From Phycisphaerales bacterium UBA1926 (GTDB lineage: Bacteria; Planctomycetota; Phycisphaerae; Phycisphaerales; UBA1924), in NCBI GenBank assembly GCA_002337215.1, contig DDFO01000003.1:8052-25917 (forward strand): a stretch of 17,866 bases of DNA, given 5' to 3'. The position numbers were made by a program, and so were the translations under genes. Positions 1 through 6,873 of this stretch are shown one piece after another (within the stretch, counting starts at the first letter, position 1; the number at the start of each line of letters is the position of its first letter). Below the pieces are notes generated by a model. The model did no database searches. It saw only the letters and a list, made by a program, of their open reading frames with translations, and was not told where the DNA came from.

Positions 1-908
1 TCGAGCCGGTGCACCATCCCCGCGACGTTTTCCGGCCTGGGCGGGTTCTCGAGGTCGATGGGGAGATAGACACCCTCGTGGTGGTCGCTGTTGAGAACGA
101 TCGCGTTGGGTTCCACGAGCTGGACACCCCCGGTGACATGCTCGTGCCCCAGGATGAACATGTTGATGCCCCATCGCTCGACGAGGTCCTCGAGCTGCTC
201 GTTGTCGTAGCCGCGACCCCAGACGAGCAGGTGGGCCGAGCCCTGGCGGGGGACGTAGTCGTCGTCGGTAAGGTCTCGTTCGATGACGGTGGGGTCGAAC
301 TTGTTCATCATGCCGATGCCCGGGAGACTGTGGGCGCAGAGGATGTCGCCGATCTTGGAGACGCACCGCAGCGCGATGGGCATGGAGCGGACGAACTCCT
401 CGATCGCGTCGTTGACGTCCTGGGCGTCGTCGCCGAACACGTAGTCAACGCCGTCGTTGAAGGCCTCGACGACCTTGATGCCGTCCTTGATGATGCCGGC
501 GCCGATGATCTGGCTCAGCTCGTGGTTGGCGAGCAGCGTGTGGACGAGCTCGGGGTGGTCGGCCTTGAGCGCGGCGACGCGGGCGAGGGCGCGGTACGAG
601 AAATCCATCCCGTTCATCAGCCGGTCGGAGTGGATGACCTCGTGGAGCAGCAGGTGGTGGGGCTGTGGGTAGCGGTCGAGCTCGAGCGCCTGGGTGTCGT
701 CGTCGGCGTGCCCCTCGAAGCCCGCGATGTTCACGAGCCGCTGCAGGTGCAGCGGGTTGTCGTGAAGGTCGCCGGTCGCGATCAGCGTCCCGGGCGGTTC
801 GATGAGGTCAATCGAGCCGCGTCGACAGCCGGCCGTGCGGTTCGCCGCAGCGCCCTCTCGGAACACCGCGATGGTGGTCTCGGCGTCCTGGAGGTCAATC
901 TGGCGGAT
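1..908 (-). CDS. Calcineurin-like (PPP-type) metallophosphoesterase, 3' end cut by window
   Basis: Reading the minus strand gives 302 codons without a stop up to the window edge. Visible phosphoesterase motifs are GDLHDN (about residues 46-51), ANHE (127-130), CAHSLPG (191-197) and LGHEH (253-257), which match the metal-binding GDxH, GNHE, GH and GHxH blocks. The usual GDxxDRG block is replaced by HEVIHSD near 89-95, so it is an atypical member. No signal peptide or membrane segment is seen, so it is probably cytoplasmic. It lies 34 bases after the serine/threonine kinase, which suggests that one transcript carries kinase and phosphatase, perhaps acting on the same phosphoproteins (inference). 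The start is odd: AGGAGG at 921-916 sits seven bases before an ATC codon at 908, and no ATG or GTG fits that site. GTG at 866 is an in-frame alternative with no ribosome binding site. Substrate could also be a nucleotide. Confidence 0.78.
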   Translation of the reverse strand, partial: MRQIDLQDAETTIAVFREGAAANRTAGCRRGSIDLIEPPGTLIATGDLHDNPLHLQRLVNIAGFEGHADDDTQALELDRYPQPHHLLLHEVIHSDRLMNGMDFSYRALARVAALKADHPELVHTLLANHELSQIIGAGIIKDGIKVVEAFNDGVDYVFGDDAQDVNDAIEEFVRSMPIALRCVSKIGDILCAHSLPGIGMMNKFDPTVIERDLTDDDYVPRQGSAHLLVWGRGYDNEQLEDLVERWGINMFILGHEHVTGGVQLVEPNAIVLNSDHHEGVYLPIDLENPPRPENVAGMVHRL

Positions 909-942
909 GGCGCGGCCTCCTGCGGGGACGGGTCGGGGCCGG

Positions 943-1860
943 TTATTCGCCCGCGACGACGCGGGTCTCGTCGTCGAAGTCTTCGCTCGTGAGATCGCGG
1001 GAGGAGCGCTCGGCCCGGAGCTTGCCGAGGATGAGCTCGAGCCGCTCGGCGACGTCGTGCATGTTGGCGGGCCTGCGGTCCGGGTCGATCTCGACGGACT
1101 TCATGATGAGCTCGTTGAGCATCTCGGGGACGCGCGGATTGAGCTCGATCGCGGGCTTGGGCCGCTCGATGAGGTTGTCGTCCTTGCTGCCCATGAGCGA
1201 GTCGCCCCGGCCCAAGGCCGTGGGGACGTTCTTGCGGGTCATGACCCAGTACATCGTCGCGCCGAAGTTGTAGACATCGGTCCTGGGCGTGATCTCGCGC
1301 CGGTGAACCTGCTCGGGGGCGATGTAGTCGGGCGTGCCCTGGATGCGCGGTTTGACCGTCCCGATCTTGCACGACTGCCCGAGGTCGATGACCTTGGCGA
1401 CGTGGTTGTCGCTGACGACGATGTTGTTGGGCTTCATGTCCGCGTGGACATAGCCCCGCTCGTGCATGTGGTGCAGGCCCCGGGCGACCTGGTGGAAGAT
1501 GTCGACGGCGTTCTCGAACGTCGCGGGCGGGTGCCGCTCCATCGAGAGGCCGTCCACGAGTTCCATCACGAGGAACAATTCGGTCGTGCGGAGCAGCTTG
1601 CCCTTTTTGATCAGGCGGGGGATCTTGCGGAGCGCTGGGTGGTCGAGTGCCTGGGCGACCTTGCACTCGATCTCGGCTTGATCGAGGAACCGCTGGTCCT
1701 TGTCGACCTTCTTCTGGACGTGCTTGAGCGCCCAGATCTGCTTGGACTTCTGGTCCTGTGCCAGGTAGATGATCGAGGCCGCGCCGCGACCGATCTCCGA
1801 GAGGATCCGGTGGCCTTCGATGACCTCGCCGTTCTTTTTGGCAATCAGATCGTCAGACAT
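943..1860 (-). CDS. Soluble Hanks-type serine/threonine protein kinase
   Basis: A 305-residue eukaryotic-like kinase. Motifs in order: glycine loop GRGAAS (24-29), catalytic lysine in ALKHV (K46), catalytic loop HADMKPNN (139-146, with D141, K143 and N146), metal-binding DLG (159-161, replacing DFG), APEQ (181-184), and DVYNFG (195-200) where DVWSFG is usual. The domain fills nearly the whole protein; a short acidic tail follows (about 280-305). There is no transmembrane helix or PASTA domain, so unlike many bacterial kinases it is cytoplasmic and has no sensor of its own. I start it at the ATG at 1860, because the kinase fold begins just after it; an in-frame TTG at 2028 would add a proline- and arginine-rich stretch that does not look like protein. 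The phosphatase gene follows 34 bases downstream, probably in the same operon. The target is unknown. Confidence 0.92.
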   Translation of the reverse strand: MSDDLIAKKNGEVIEGHRILSEIGRGAASIIYLAQDQKSKQIWALKHVQKKVDKDQRFLDQAEIECKVAQALDHPALRKIPRLIKKGKLLRTTELFLVMELVDGLSMERHPPATFENAVDIFHQVARGLHHMHERGYVHADMKPNNIVVSDNHVAKVIDLGQSCKIGTVKPRIQGTPDYIAPEQVHRREITPRTDVYNFGATMYWVMTRKNVPTALGRGDSLMGSKDDNLIERPKPAIELNPRVPEMLNELIMKSVEIDPDRRPANMHDVAERLELILGKLRAERSSRDLTSEDFDDETRVVAGE

Positions 1861-2164
1861 CCGGTCCAGCCGCCTCGGTCTCTTCCTCGCCTGCCGCCGA
1901 TGCTCGACGATCCGGCGTGCGTGCCCATACGCGTGTCCCGCCTCCCGGGTTCCGGCCCGTCTTTGGCGAAGTATCGCCGGTTTCGGGGCTGGGCCGGCCT
2001 CTTGGGAGTCCGGCAATGCGTAACGCAAGGGAGGTTAGTCTATCTCGGCTTCTCAGGCTCGGCTCGGAAGAAAAACCGCCCAAGCCGGCAAAGGTTGCCG
2101 TCGTGGGCGGGGTCGCGTCACGCTGGGCGGCCAGAGTCCTCTGAATCGCCCGTCGATGCCGTGT
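1861..2164. other. Intergenic stretch upstream of the kinase gene
   Basis: About 300 bases between the kinase start and the amidase stop. It holds the amidase terminator (2071-2110) and must hold the promoter of the kinase-phosphatase pair. I see no convincing -35/-10 pair and no small gene with a ribosome binding site. The open frames that cross it are shadows. Confidence 0.5.
2067..2110 (-). terminator. Intrinsic terminator of the amidase gene
   Basis: On the minus strand CCGCCCA (2110-2104) pairs with TGGGCGG (2082-2076), and inside it CGGCAA pairs with TTGCCG (2100-2095 with 2091-2086). The stem is followed directly by TTTTTCTTC (2075-2067). It lies about 55 bases past the amidase stop codon. 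There is no T run on the plus-strand side, so it works in the minus direction only. Confidence 0.85.
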
Positions 2165-2845
2165 TCAGCGGTCGATCAGGTCCGTCATCCGAGTCAGGGC
2201 CGATGTCTCGAAGTACCGACCCGGGTTCGAGACCGCGGCGAGGTCGGTGTGGAGATAGATCCGGTCACTCGGGATATCGAGCCGGCGGGCGAGCTCGCTC
2301 ACCAGCACGACCAGGCGGTTGATCTGGGTATCCGTGAACGGGCGGCGGTCGCCGTTCCCAACCAGCGCGACACCGATCGAGTTGCGGTTCCACTCCGCGC
2401 CGGCGGGCCCCGCGACGTGCGCGCCCGCGAGCTGGTCCACCCAACGGAAGCCCGCGTGGACCTCGCCGTCGCCCATTTGGACGCCGTTGCCGATCACGAA
2501 GTGATACCCGAGCCCCGCGAGCCCCTGCCCGCGGTGCGTCGCATCGATCGAGGCGGGTGAGCCGGAGGGTTCTCCCGTGTGATGGATCACGATCGCGTCC
2601 CAACGCCCCGGCTCGATCGCCTGGGCGGGGGTGAAGATCGATTCCATGCTCCGCGGCGTGTTGATATCCACGAGCGGGGTGATCGTCCGTCCTGTCATAG
2701 GACCGGTCTCGTTCCCGCCGAGAACGAACAGTGCACCGGTCACGAGCGTCATCGCACCGGCGAAGCTCGCCCAGACGACGCGTGTGCGCATCGTGAGCGA
2801 TCCACCAACACGTGTGCTCGAATTCGCGGGCCTGCCGTGGGTCAT
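2165..2845 (-). CDS. Membrane-anchored N-acetylmuramoyl-L-alanine amidase-like protein (Amidase_2/PGRP fold)
   Basis: A 226-residue protein of the Amidase_2/PGRP family, whose members cut the amide bond between N-acetylmuramic acid and the stem peptide in the cell wall. Family marks are AIVIHHT (84-90), LGYHFVIGNG (112-121), GAHV (141-144), NSIGVALVGN (155-164) and the LHTD...NPGRYF block (198-212). By position the zinc ligands would be H88, H199 and residue 207, but residue 207 is Asn where Cys or Asp is usual, so activity is not certain. A hydrophobic segment at about 23-43 can act as a signal anchor, placing the domain outside the cytoplasmic membrane. GGGAAGG lies seven bases before the ATG at 2845; an internal ATG at 2791 (residue 19) gives a more ordinary signal sequence and is a real alternative. 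It is a single-gene unit between two minus-strand terminators. Confidence 0.85.
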   Translation of the reverse strand: MTHGRPANSSTRVGGSLTMRTRVVWASFAGAMTLVTGALFVLGGNETGPMTGRTITPLVDINTPRSMESIFTPAQAIEPGRWDAIVIHHTGEPSGSPASIDATHRGQGLAGLGYHFVIGNGVQMGDGEVHAGFRWVDQLAGAHVAGPAGAEWNRNSIGVALVGNGDRRPFTDTQINRLVVLVSELARRLDIPSDRIYLHTDLAAVSNPGRYFETSALTRMTDLIDR

Positions 2846-3014
2846 GCCGTTGCCTTCCCAGCCATCCGCCAGCTCTCGCTCGCGCCGACCGTCCCTCGCA
2901 CCGACTGTCTTCCTAACAGTTGTAGTGCGATGTGTTTCCTCGCCCGGCTGTCCTGCAGGCTATCACCGGCATCGGACGCGTTGGTCCGCGTTCTTGCTAA
3001 TTTCAAGAAGAAAC

Positions 3015-3036
3015 TCCAAAACCGACCAAAGGTCGG
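3015..3036 (-). terminator. Intrinsic terminator of the trmL/lipoprotein operon
   Basis: On the minus strand CCGACC (3036-3031) pairs with GGTCGG (3027-3022) around a TTT loop, followed by TTTT (3021-3018). It starts 18 bases after the stop codon of the small lipoprotein gene. The stem is short (6 bp) but the position is ideal. Confidence 0.75.
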
Positions 3037-3053
3037 CGTTTGTGAGTTCATGA

Positions 3054-3317
3054 TCAGCGCCGGTCGATCAGTCGTCCGCGCAGGTTGGGACGTTTTCGGC
3101 CGTACGCGTCTTCGAGGTATGGCACCGCGTATTCGTCGCGGATCATGTCGTACCGATCGTACGGGCTGCGCTCGTCGTTCTCGGTAATCGGCGAATTCCG
3201 GCATCCGACACACAACGCGAAGGCGGCCAACACGAACGCGGCGCCCAACGTGCCCGCGAGCCACCGCGCCCCGGCGCGTCCTCTGCATGTCGTGGTGGTG
3301 GTTGAGAAGCACATCAT
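3054..3317 (-). CDS. Small putative lipoprotein, 87 aa
   Basis: The product has a threonine-rich start, a hydrophobic stretch (about 19-37) and a lipobox-like LCVGC ending at C39, so after processing the mature protein would be about 49 residues anchored by lipid. The mature part is charged and rich in Tyr, Asp and Arg, with no domain that I recognise. The ATG at 3317 overlaps the TGA stop of trmL (3316-3314) in an ATGA arrangement, which suggests translational coupling; the ribosome binding site is weak (AAGAAAG). The -3 lipobox residue is Cys rather than Leu, which is unusual. The terminator at 3036-3015 closes the operon. It could also be a simple membrane-anchored peptide. Confidence 0.7.
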   Translation of the reverse strand: MMCFSTTTTTCRGRAGARWLAGTLGAAFVLAAFALCVGCRNSPITENDERSPYDRYDMIRDEYAVPYLEDAYGRKRPNLRGRLIDRR

Positions 3318-3910
3318 CTTGTAGTGTCTTTCTTATGTTCCTCGTGGTGGCGGACCACACCTCTGGCAAGCCGGCCTTCGGGGTCGATCCGCACCGCGCC
3401 CTGGTCGGCGAACCGCCGGAGGGCACCATACATCACCGCGCACACCGCCGTTGACAGGTTGAGCGATCGTTCCCCCGCGACCATCGGCAGACTGACACAG
3501 CACGCGGGGTCCTCATCACGGATCGATGCCGGCAGGCCTCGGCTCTCTTTCCCAAACACGAGATGGTCTCCGGGCTCGATATCGGCATCGAACACCGAAC
3601 AGGATGCCTTGGTCGTCAGGAACCATCGGCGTGGTGCACGTGGGGCTGCTTCTGGAGTTGAGCCGTCGATGATTGTGCTTTGTTTGTAGCGAACCCAATC
3701 CGCGTGTTCCTGAACACGGAGTCGGGGCCAGTAGTCGAGCCCTGCTCGACGGCAGGCTTTCTCGCCGACATCGAACCCCATCGGGTGGATCAGGTGGAGG
3801 GCCGATCCGAGCGCGACGCACGTCCGCCCGATGTTCCCGGTGTTGTTGGGGATCTCCGGCTCGTGGAGCACAACATGCAGCAGGGGCTCGACGCCGTCCC
3901 AGTATCGCAT
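3314..3910 (-). CDS. trmL: tRNA (cytidine(34)-2'-O)-methyltransferase TrmL (SPOUT family)
   Basis: A 198-residue protein that matches TrmL/YibK, the SPOUT enzyme that puts a 2'-O-methyl group on the wobble base of certain leucine tRNAs using S-adenosylmethionine. Its marks are HEPEIPNNTGNIGRT (16-30), FGKESRGLP (119-127) and the knot motif RSLNLSTAV (148-156). Families of this type act as dimers with the active site in the trefoil knot. The length is slightly above the usual 155-160 residues because of an extended, charged tail (about 170-198). I start at the ATG at 3910; a TTG directly before it (3913) is possible. It lies 11 bases after the TlpA-like gene and overlaps the lipoprotein gene, so it is an operon member even though its job is unrelated to the neighbours. 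Confidence 0.9.
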   Translation of the reverse strand: MRYWDGVEPLLHVVLHEPEIPNNTGNIGRTCVALGSALHLIHPMGFDVGEKACRRAGLDYWPRLRVQEHADWVRYKQSTIIDGSTPEAAPRAPRRWFLTTKASCSVFDADIEPGDHLVFGKESRGLPASIRDEDPACCVSLPMVAGERSLNLSTAVCAVMYGALRRFADQGAVRIDPEGRLARGVVRHHEEHKKDTTR

Positions 3911-3921
3911 CAAGAACTCGC

Positions 3922-5253
3922 TCAGGGCCGACGGCGGCCGGTCGGGGTTTTCTCCGACGGCTGCTGGGCCCGGCGGGCGGCGAGCAACGGGTCGGCCTGG
4001 ATCACTTGTTCGACAACCCGCTGGAACTCCTCGGCGAGCGGGTTGCCCTGCCAGCGGACCACGCCGTCGGTGCTCATCACCAGCACGTGCGGGATCGCGC
4101 GGACCTGCAGGCTGCGGTAGACGCGCTGCTCGGGGTCGTGCACATAGGCGTAAGAGACGCGGTGACGCCCCATGTGCGCGCGGATGGCGTTCTCGTCTTC
4201 GGGGTAGCCGTTAATGGCCTGGCCCGCGACGGCGAGCACCAGCAATTCGCTGGCATGGCGCTGCTGCAGCCGATCGAGCGTGGGGCTCGCGAGCATGCAC
4301 GGGCCGCACCAGGTCGCGAAGAAATCGACGACCAGCACACGCTGGTTGATGGGGATGTTGGGCTTCTGGGTTACCCAGTTCTCTGAGCCGAGCGGCTCGG
4401 GGAGGGATTTGCCCTGCACGTCGATCGCTGTGATCCGGCCGCGGTTGTGGGTGGGCCAGTCCGACGCGTCGTAGACCGCTTTGTCGGGGTGCATCACCCC
4501 GCGCAACGCGGGGGGGATGGTCCGGACATCCCTCGACGGGGTAGCCGGGGTTTCGTCGGTCGCGGGTGATTGCGGGTCCGCCGGGGTTCCAGTTGGGTTC
4601 GCTGGTGGGACGAGTTTGCTCACCTCGGCGAACACACCGATCCGCCTGGGCAGGTCCGCCTCGGCCTGCTCGGGAGTCTCCCGGCTCAGGGCGCCGACCG
4701 CCTTGCGCAGGTCGCGCGGGTCGAGATCCGCCATGCGGACATGCCCCGAGCGATCGATCACGTAGAGATTGGGGTGCTCGTCGGCCGAGAGCGCTCCGAG
4801 CAGTTCGCCCTCGGCGTCGTGCGCGACCGGCACCGAGACGCGCCCGGCCTCGACCTTTTCGAGCCCGGCCTCCCACCCCTCGGCGACGTGCACCGCAACG
4901 CACGCGACGTTGTCGCCCATCGTCCGGTTGATCCTCGAGAGCGTGGGCAGCAGGCGGATCGATTTCGCGTCCGTCGCGTCCCACGCGAGGAGCACGAGCA
5001 CGCGGTTTCCGACTGCTTCGGCGTTGAGAGGGGTGCCCTGCCAGCCGGGGAGCGACGCGAGACGCTCGAAATCGAACGGCTTCGTCTCGGCTTCGCGGAT
5101 CGCGACCGTGCGCGTGTCGTCGCCCAGACGGCGGTAGGGGTCCTCGGGGGTCGGCTCGAGCGATGCTGACGCGATCGAAACGCCGATCGTCGCGATCACA
5201 CAGATCAGGATTGCCAGCGAGAAACCGGAACGCACGCGGTGAAAGAACGCCAA
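3922..5253 (-). CDS. Exported TlpA-like protein with two thioredoxin-fold domains, one with WCGPC
   Basis: A 443-residue protein with a signal peptide (hydrophobic 11-31). Two thioredoxin-like domains follow: the first at about 60-200, in which the redox site is lost (LLAWDATDAKS, 88-98), and the second at about 290-425 with FFATWCGPCM (311-320; C316 and C319) and a cis-proline in AIPHV (P388). A Pro/Thr-rich linker lies at about 216-248. The second domain resembles TlpA/ResA disulfide reductases acting outside the cytoplasmic membrane; the partner is unknown. The start is a TTG at 5253 supported by AGAAAGG seven bases upstream; a GTG six codons later is an alternative. It follows its paralogue (6718-5303) by 49 bases and precedes trmL by 11, so these genes are probably co-transcribed. 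Confidence 0.88.
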   Translation of the reverse strand: MAFFHRVRSGFSLAILICVIATIGVSIASASLEPTPEDPYRRLGDDTRTVAIREAETKPFDFERLASLPGWQGTPLNAEAVGNRVLVLLAWDATDAKSIRLLPTLSRINRTMGDNVACVAVHVAEGWEAGLEKVEAGRVSVPVAHDAEGELLGALSADEHPNLYVIDRSGHVRMADLDPRDLRKAVGALSRETPEQAEADLPRRIGVFAEVSKLVPPANPTGTPADPQSPATDETPATPSRDVRTIPPALRGVMHPDKAVYDASDWPTHNRGRITAIDVQGKSLPEPLGSENWVTQKPNIPINQRVLVVDFFATWCGPCMLASPTLDRLQQRHASELLVLAVAGQAINGYPEDENAIRAHMGRHRVSYAYVHDPEQRVYRSLQVRAIPHVLVMSTDGVVRWQGNPLAEEFQRVVEQVIQADPLLAARRAQQPSEKTPTGRRRP

Positions 5254-5302
5254 AGTTGGACCTTTCTAAAAGCGCCGCGGCCGGCGGCCGTCTGCCTGCC
5301 GA
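5254..5302 (-). other. GC-rich spacer with a hairpin between the two TlpA-like genes
   Basis: On the minus strand GCCGC and GCGGC can pair around CGGCC, and are followed by GCTTTT just before the AAAGG ribosome binding site of the downstream gene. The T run is only four long, so this could be a weak attenuator or a processing hairpin. Evidence is slight. Confidence 0.25.
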
Positions 5303-6718
5303 TCACTCGGTCTTTGACCTGATGTACGCCTGCTCGGCTTCGCGACGGGCCTTGATGCCCGGATCGACCGCGAGCACCTTGGCGAAGGCGGCTTCCCACT
5401 CGGCGTTCCGCTGGGGCGAGGTCACGATGCTCCCGTGCCAGCGCACCATGCCGTCCGAGCTCGCGATGTAGTGGTAGGGATAGACAAACCCGTCCTGCTG
5501 CCTGCCCCGGCCCCCCGGGAGTTCGCCGTTGTTGGGGGTGAACCGGCCGGTCACGAAGCTGCCGGCGAAATCGTTGATCCGAACGTGATCGACGGGCATT
5601 TCCTTGGTGACCGTCTCGAAGACCTTGTTGGCGTCCTCGAGCCGCTTCCGCGCCTCCTCGCCGTCGTTGTTGCGCCGCCCACGGCGTGCGTTGGGCGGGT
5701 TGGAGGGCACCATCGCACCTACGACGATGAGATCGCGGGCGTGTTCCTTCTGGATCCGGTCCATCTCCGAGAAGAGCTGAATCGGCGTGAGGCCGAACTT
5801 GTTGAAGTCCTCGAGAATGTTCTCGCTGAACACGTAGACGAGCACGGCCCGACCGTCGGTGTGCTGCGGCGGGGCCGGGTGCCAGTCCTGATCGATCGCG
5901 AGATCGAGGCGGACCGGACCCGACGGGGCGTTGCGTGAACGGCGACGGCTGTTGTTGTCTCCCAGGTCCAGTTCGGGCCAATCGGTGTTGGCGTACGCCT
6001 CGGGGCTCGGCGGGGTGAAGGGCACCCAGGGCAGGTGGTCGAGGTCGATCTGGCTCCGCAGCCTGGCCGACCGACGGGCGTCCGCGTCCGCCTTCGACGC
6101 TGTTGCGGCGCGGCGGTCCAGCAGCGACTCGGCGTCGTCTTTGCTCTCGGCGATCAGTTCCGACACCGCTTTCTCGATCGACGCGGTCTCGACATCGGCG
6201 TATCGCAGCCGACCCGAGCGGTCGATGAGATAGAAGTCAGGATCCTGGTCCACCTTGAGTGCGCTGCGCATCGCGCCCCCGGTATCGCGGGCGATCGGGA
6301 AGGTGACACGGCGACGCTCGGCGGTCTTCACACCGTCCTCGTAGGCCTCGTCGGCGTGGACACCCACGACCACGAGCCCCTCGTCGCCGTACCGCTCGGC
6401 GAGACGGTTCACGATCGAGATCGGGCGCACCGCGGTGGGCAGGTAGCCCGCGAAGGTGTAGATCACCACGACCTTGCCCCGGGTCGACTCGGCGTCCAAG
6501 GGTCCGCCGTTCTTCCAGTCGGCGAGGCCGGACCACAGCCCCTGGTCGAACGGGGTGAGCTCGAGCTTGTCGAGCGCTGCGCGGCGATCGCCCACGCCCT
6601 CGCGCACGACGTCTGGGCTCGCGGTCGCCGGGGTCGAGAACATCGCGCCGAGCATCGCCGCCGACGCGAGCGCGGTGGTGAAGAGTCGCGAACGGTTTGA
6701 AGCCTGGTGGGTTGCCAT
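5303..6718 (-). CDS. Exported cysteine-free protein with two thioredoxin-like domains, paralogue of the next gene
   Basis: A 471-residue protein starting at the ATG at 6718 (GGAG ten bases upstream), with a signal peptide at about 11-33 ending in an ATAS-type cleavage site. Two domains have the thioredoxin/TlpA layout: about 60-195 (VVVIYTFAGYLPTA, 83-96, where the redox site should be) and about 285-450 (VLVYVFSENILEDF, 292-305). There is no cysteine anywhere in the protein, so it cannot do thiol exchange. It is similar to the downstream gene: FYLIDRSGRLRYAD matches LYVIDRSGHVRMAD, and SSDGMVRWHGS matches STDGVVRWQGN, so the two arose by tandem duplication. P414 (FVYPYHY) stands at the cis-proline position. 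A possible role is a structural or binding partner of the redox-active paralogue, but that is inference. Confidence 0.85.
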   Translation of the reverse strand: MATHQASNRSRLFTTALASAAMLGAMFSTPATASPDVVREGVGDRRAALDKLELTPFDQGLWSGLADWKNGGPLDAESTRGKVVVIYTFAGYLPTAVRPISIVNRLAERYGDEGLVVVGVHADEAYEDGVKTAERRRVTFPIARDTGGAMRSALKVDQDPDFYLIDRSGRLRYADVETASIEKAVSELIAESKDDAESLLDRRAATASKADADARRSARLRSQIDLDHLPWVPFTPPSPEAYANTDWPELDLGDNNSRRRSRNAPSGPVRLDLAIDQDWHPAPPQHTDGRAVLVYVFSENILEDFNKFGLTPIQLFSEMDRIQKEHARDLIVVGAMVPSNPPNARRGRRNNDGEEARKRLEDANKVFETVTKEMPVDHVRINDFAGSFVTGRFTPNNGELPGGRGRQQDGFVYPYHYIASSDGMVRWHGSIVTSPQRNAEWEAAFAKVLAVDPGIKARREAEQAYIRSKTE

Positions 6719-6873
6719 CGGGATCGGTCTCCAGGGATGCGAAGCGGTGTCAATCGGAAAGCAGGGTCGTCGGAGCGGTGTGCTCAGGGGAGAGCGTATC
6801 ACGCCCGTTCGAGGGAACGAGACTGTTGCGGACGCCGCGAGGGCCGGCCGGGTCCGACTTGCCTCCCGGCAGA

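Noticed and set aside
9..992. Long open frame on the plus strand (327 codons)
   Set aside because: It is the antisense of the phosphatase and kinase genes; its Val/Asp/Leu-rich composition is typical of a mirror frame in GC-rich coding DNA, and the minus strand carries recognisable motifs.
802..2322. Plus-strand open frame of 506 codons
   Set aside because: Lies opposite the kinase, runs through its promoter region, and shows no family motif.
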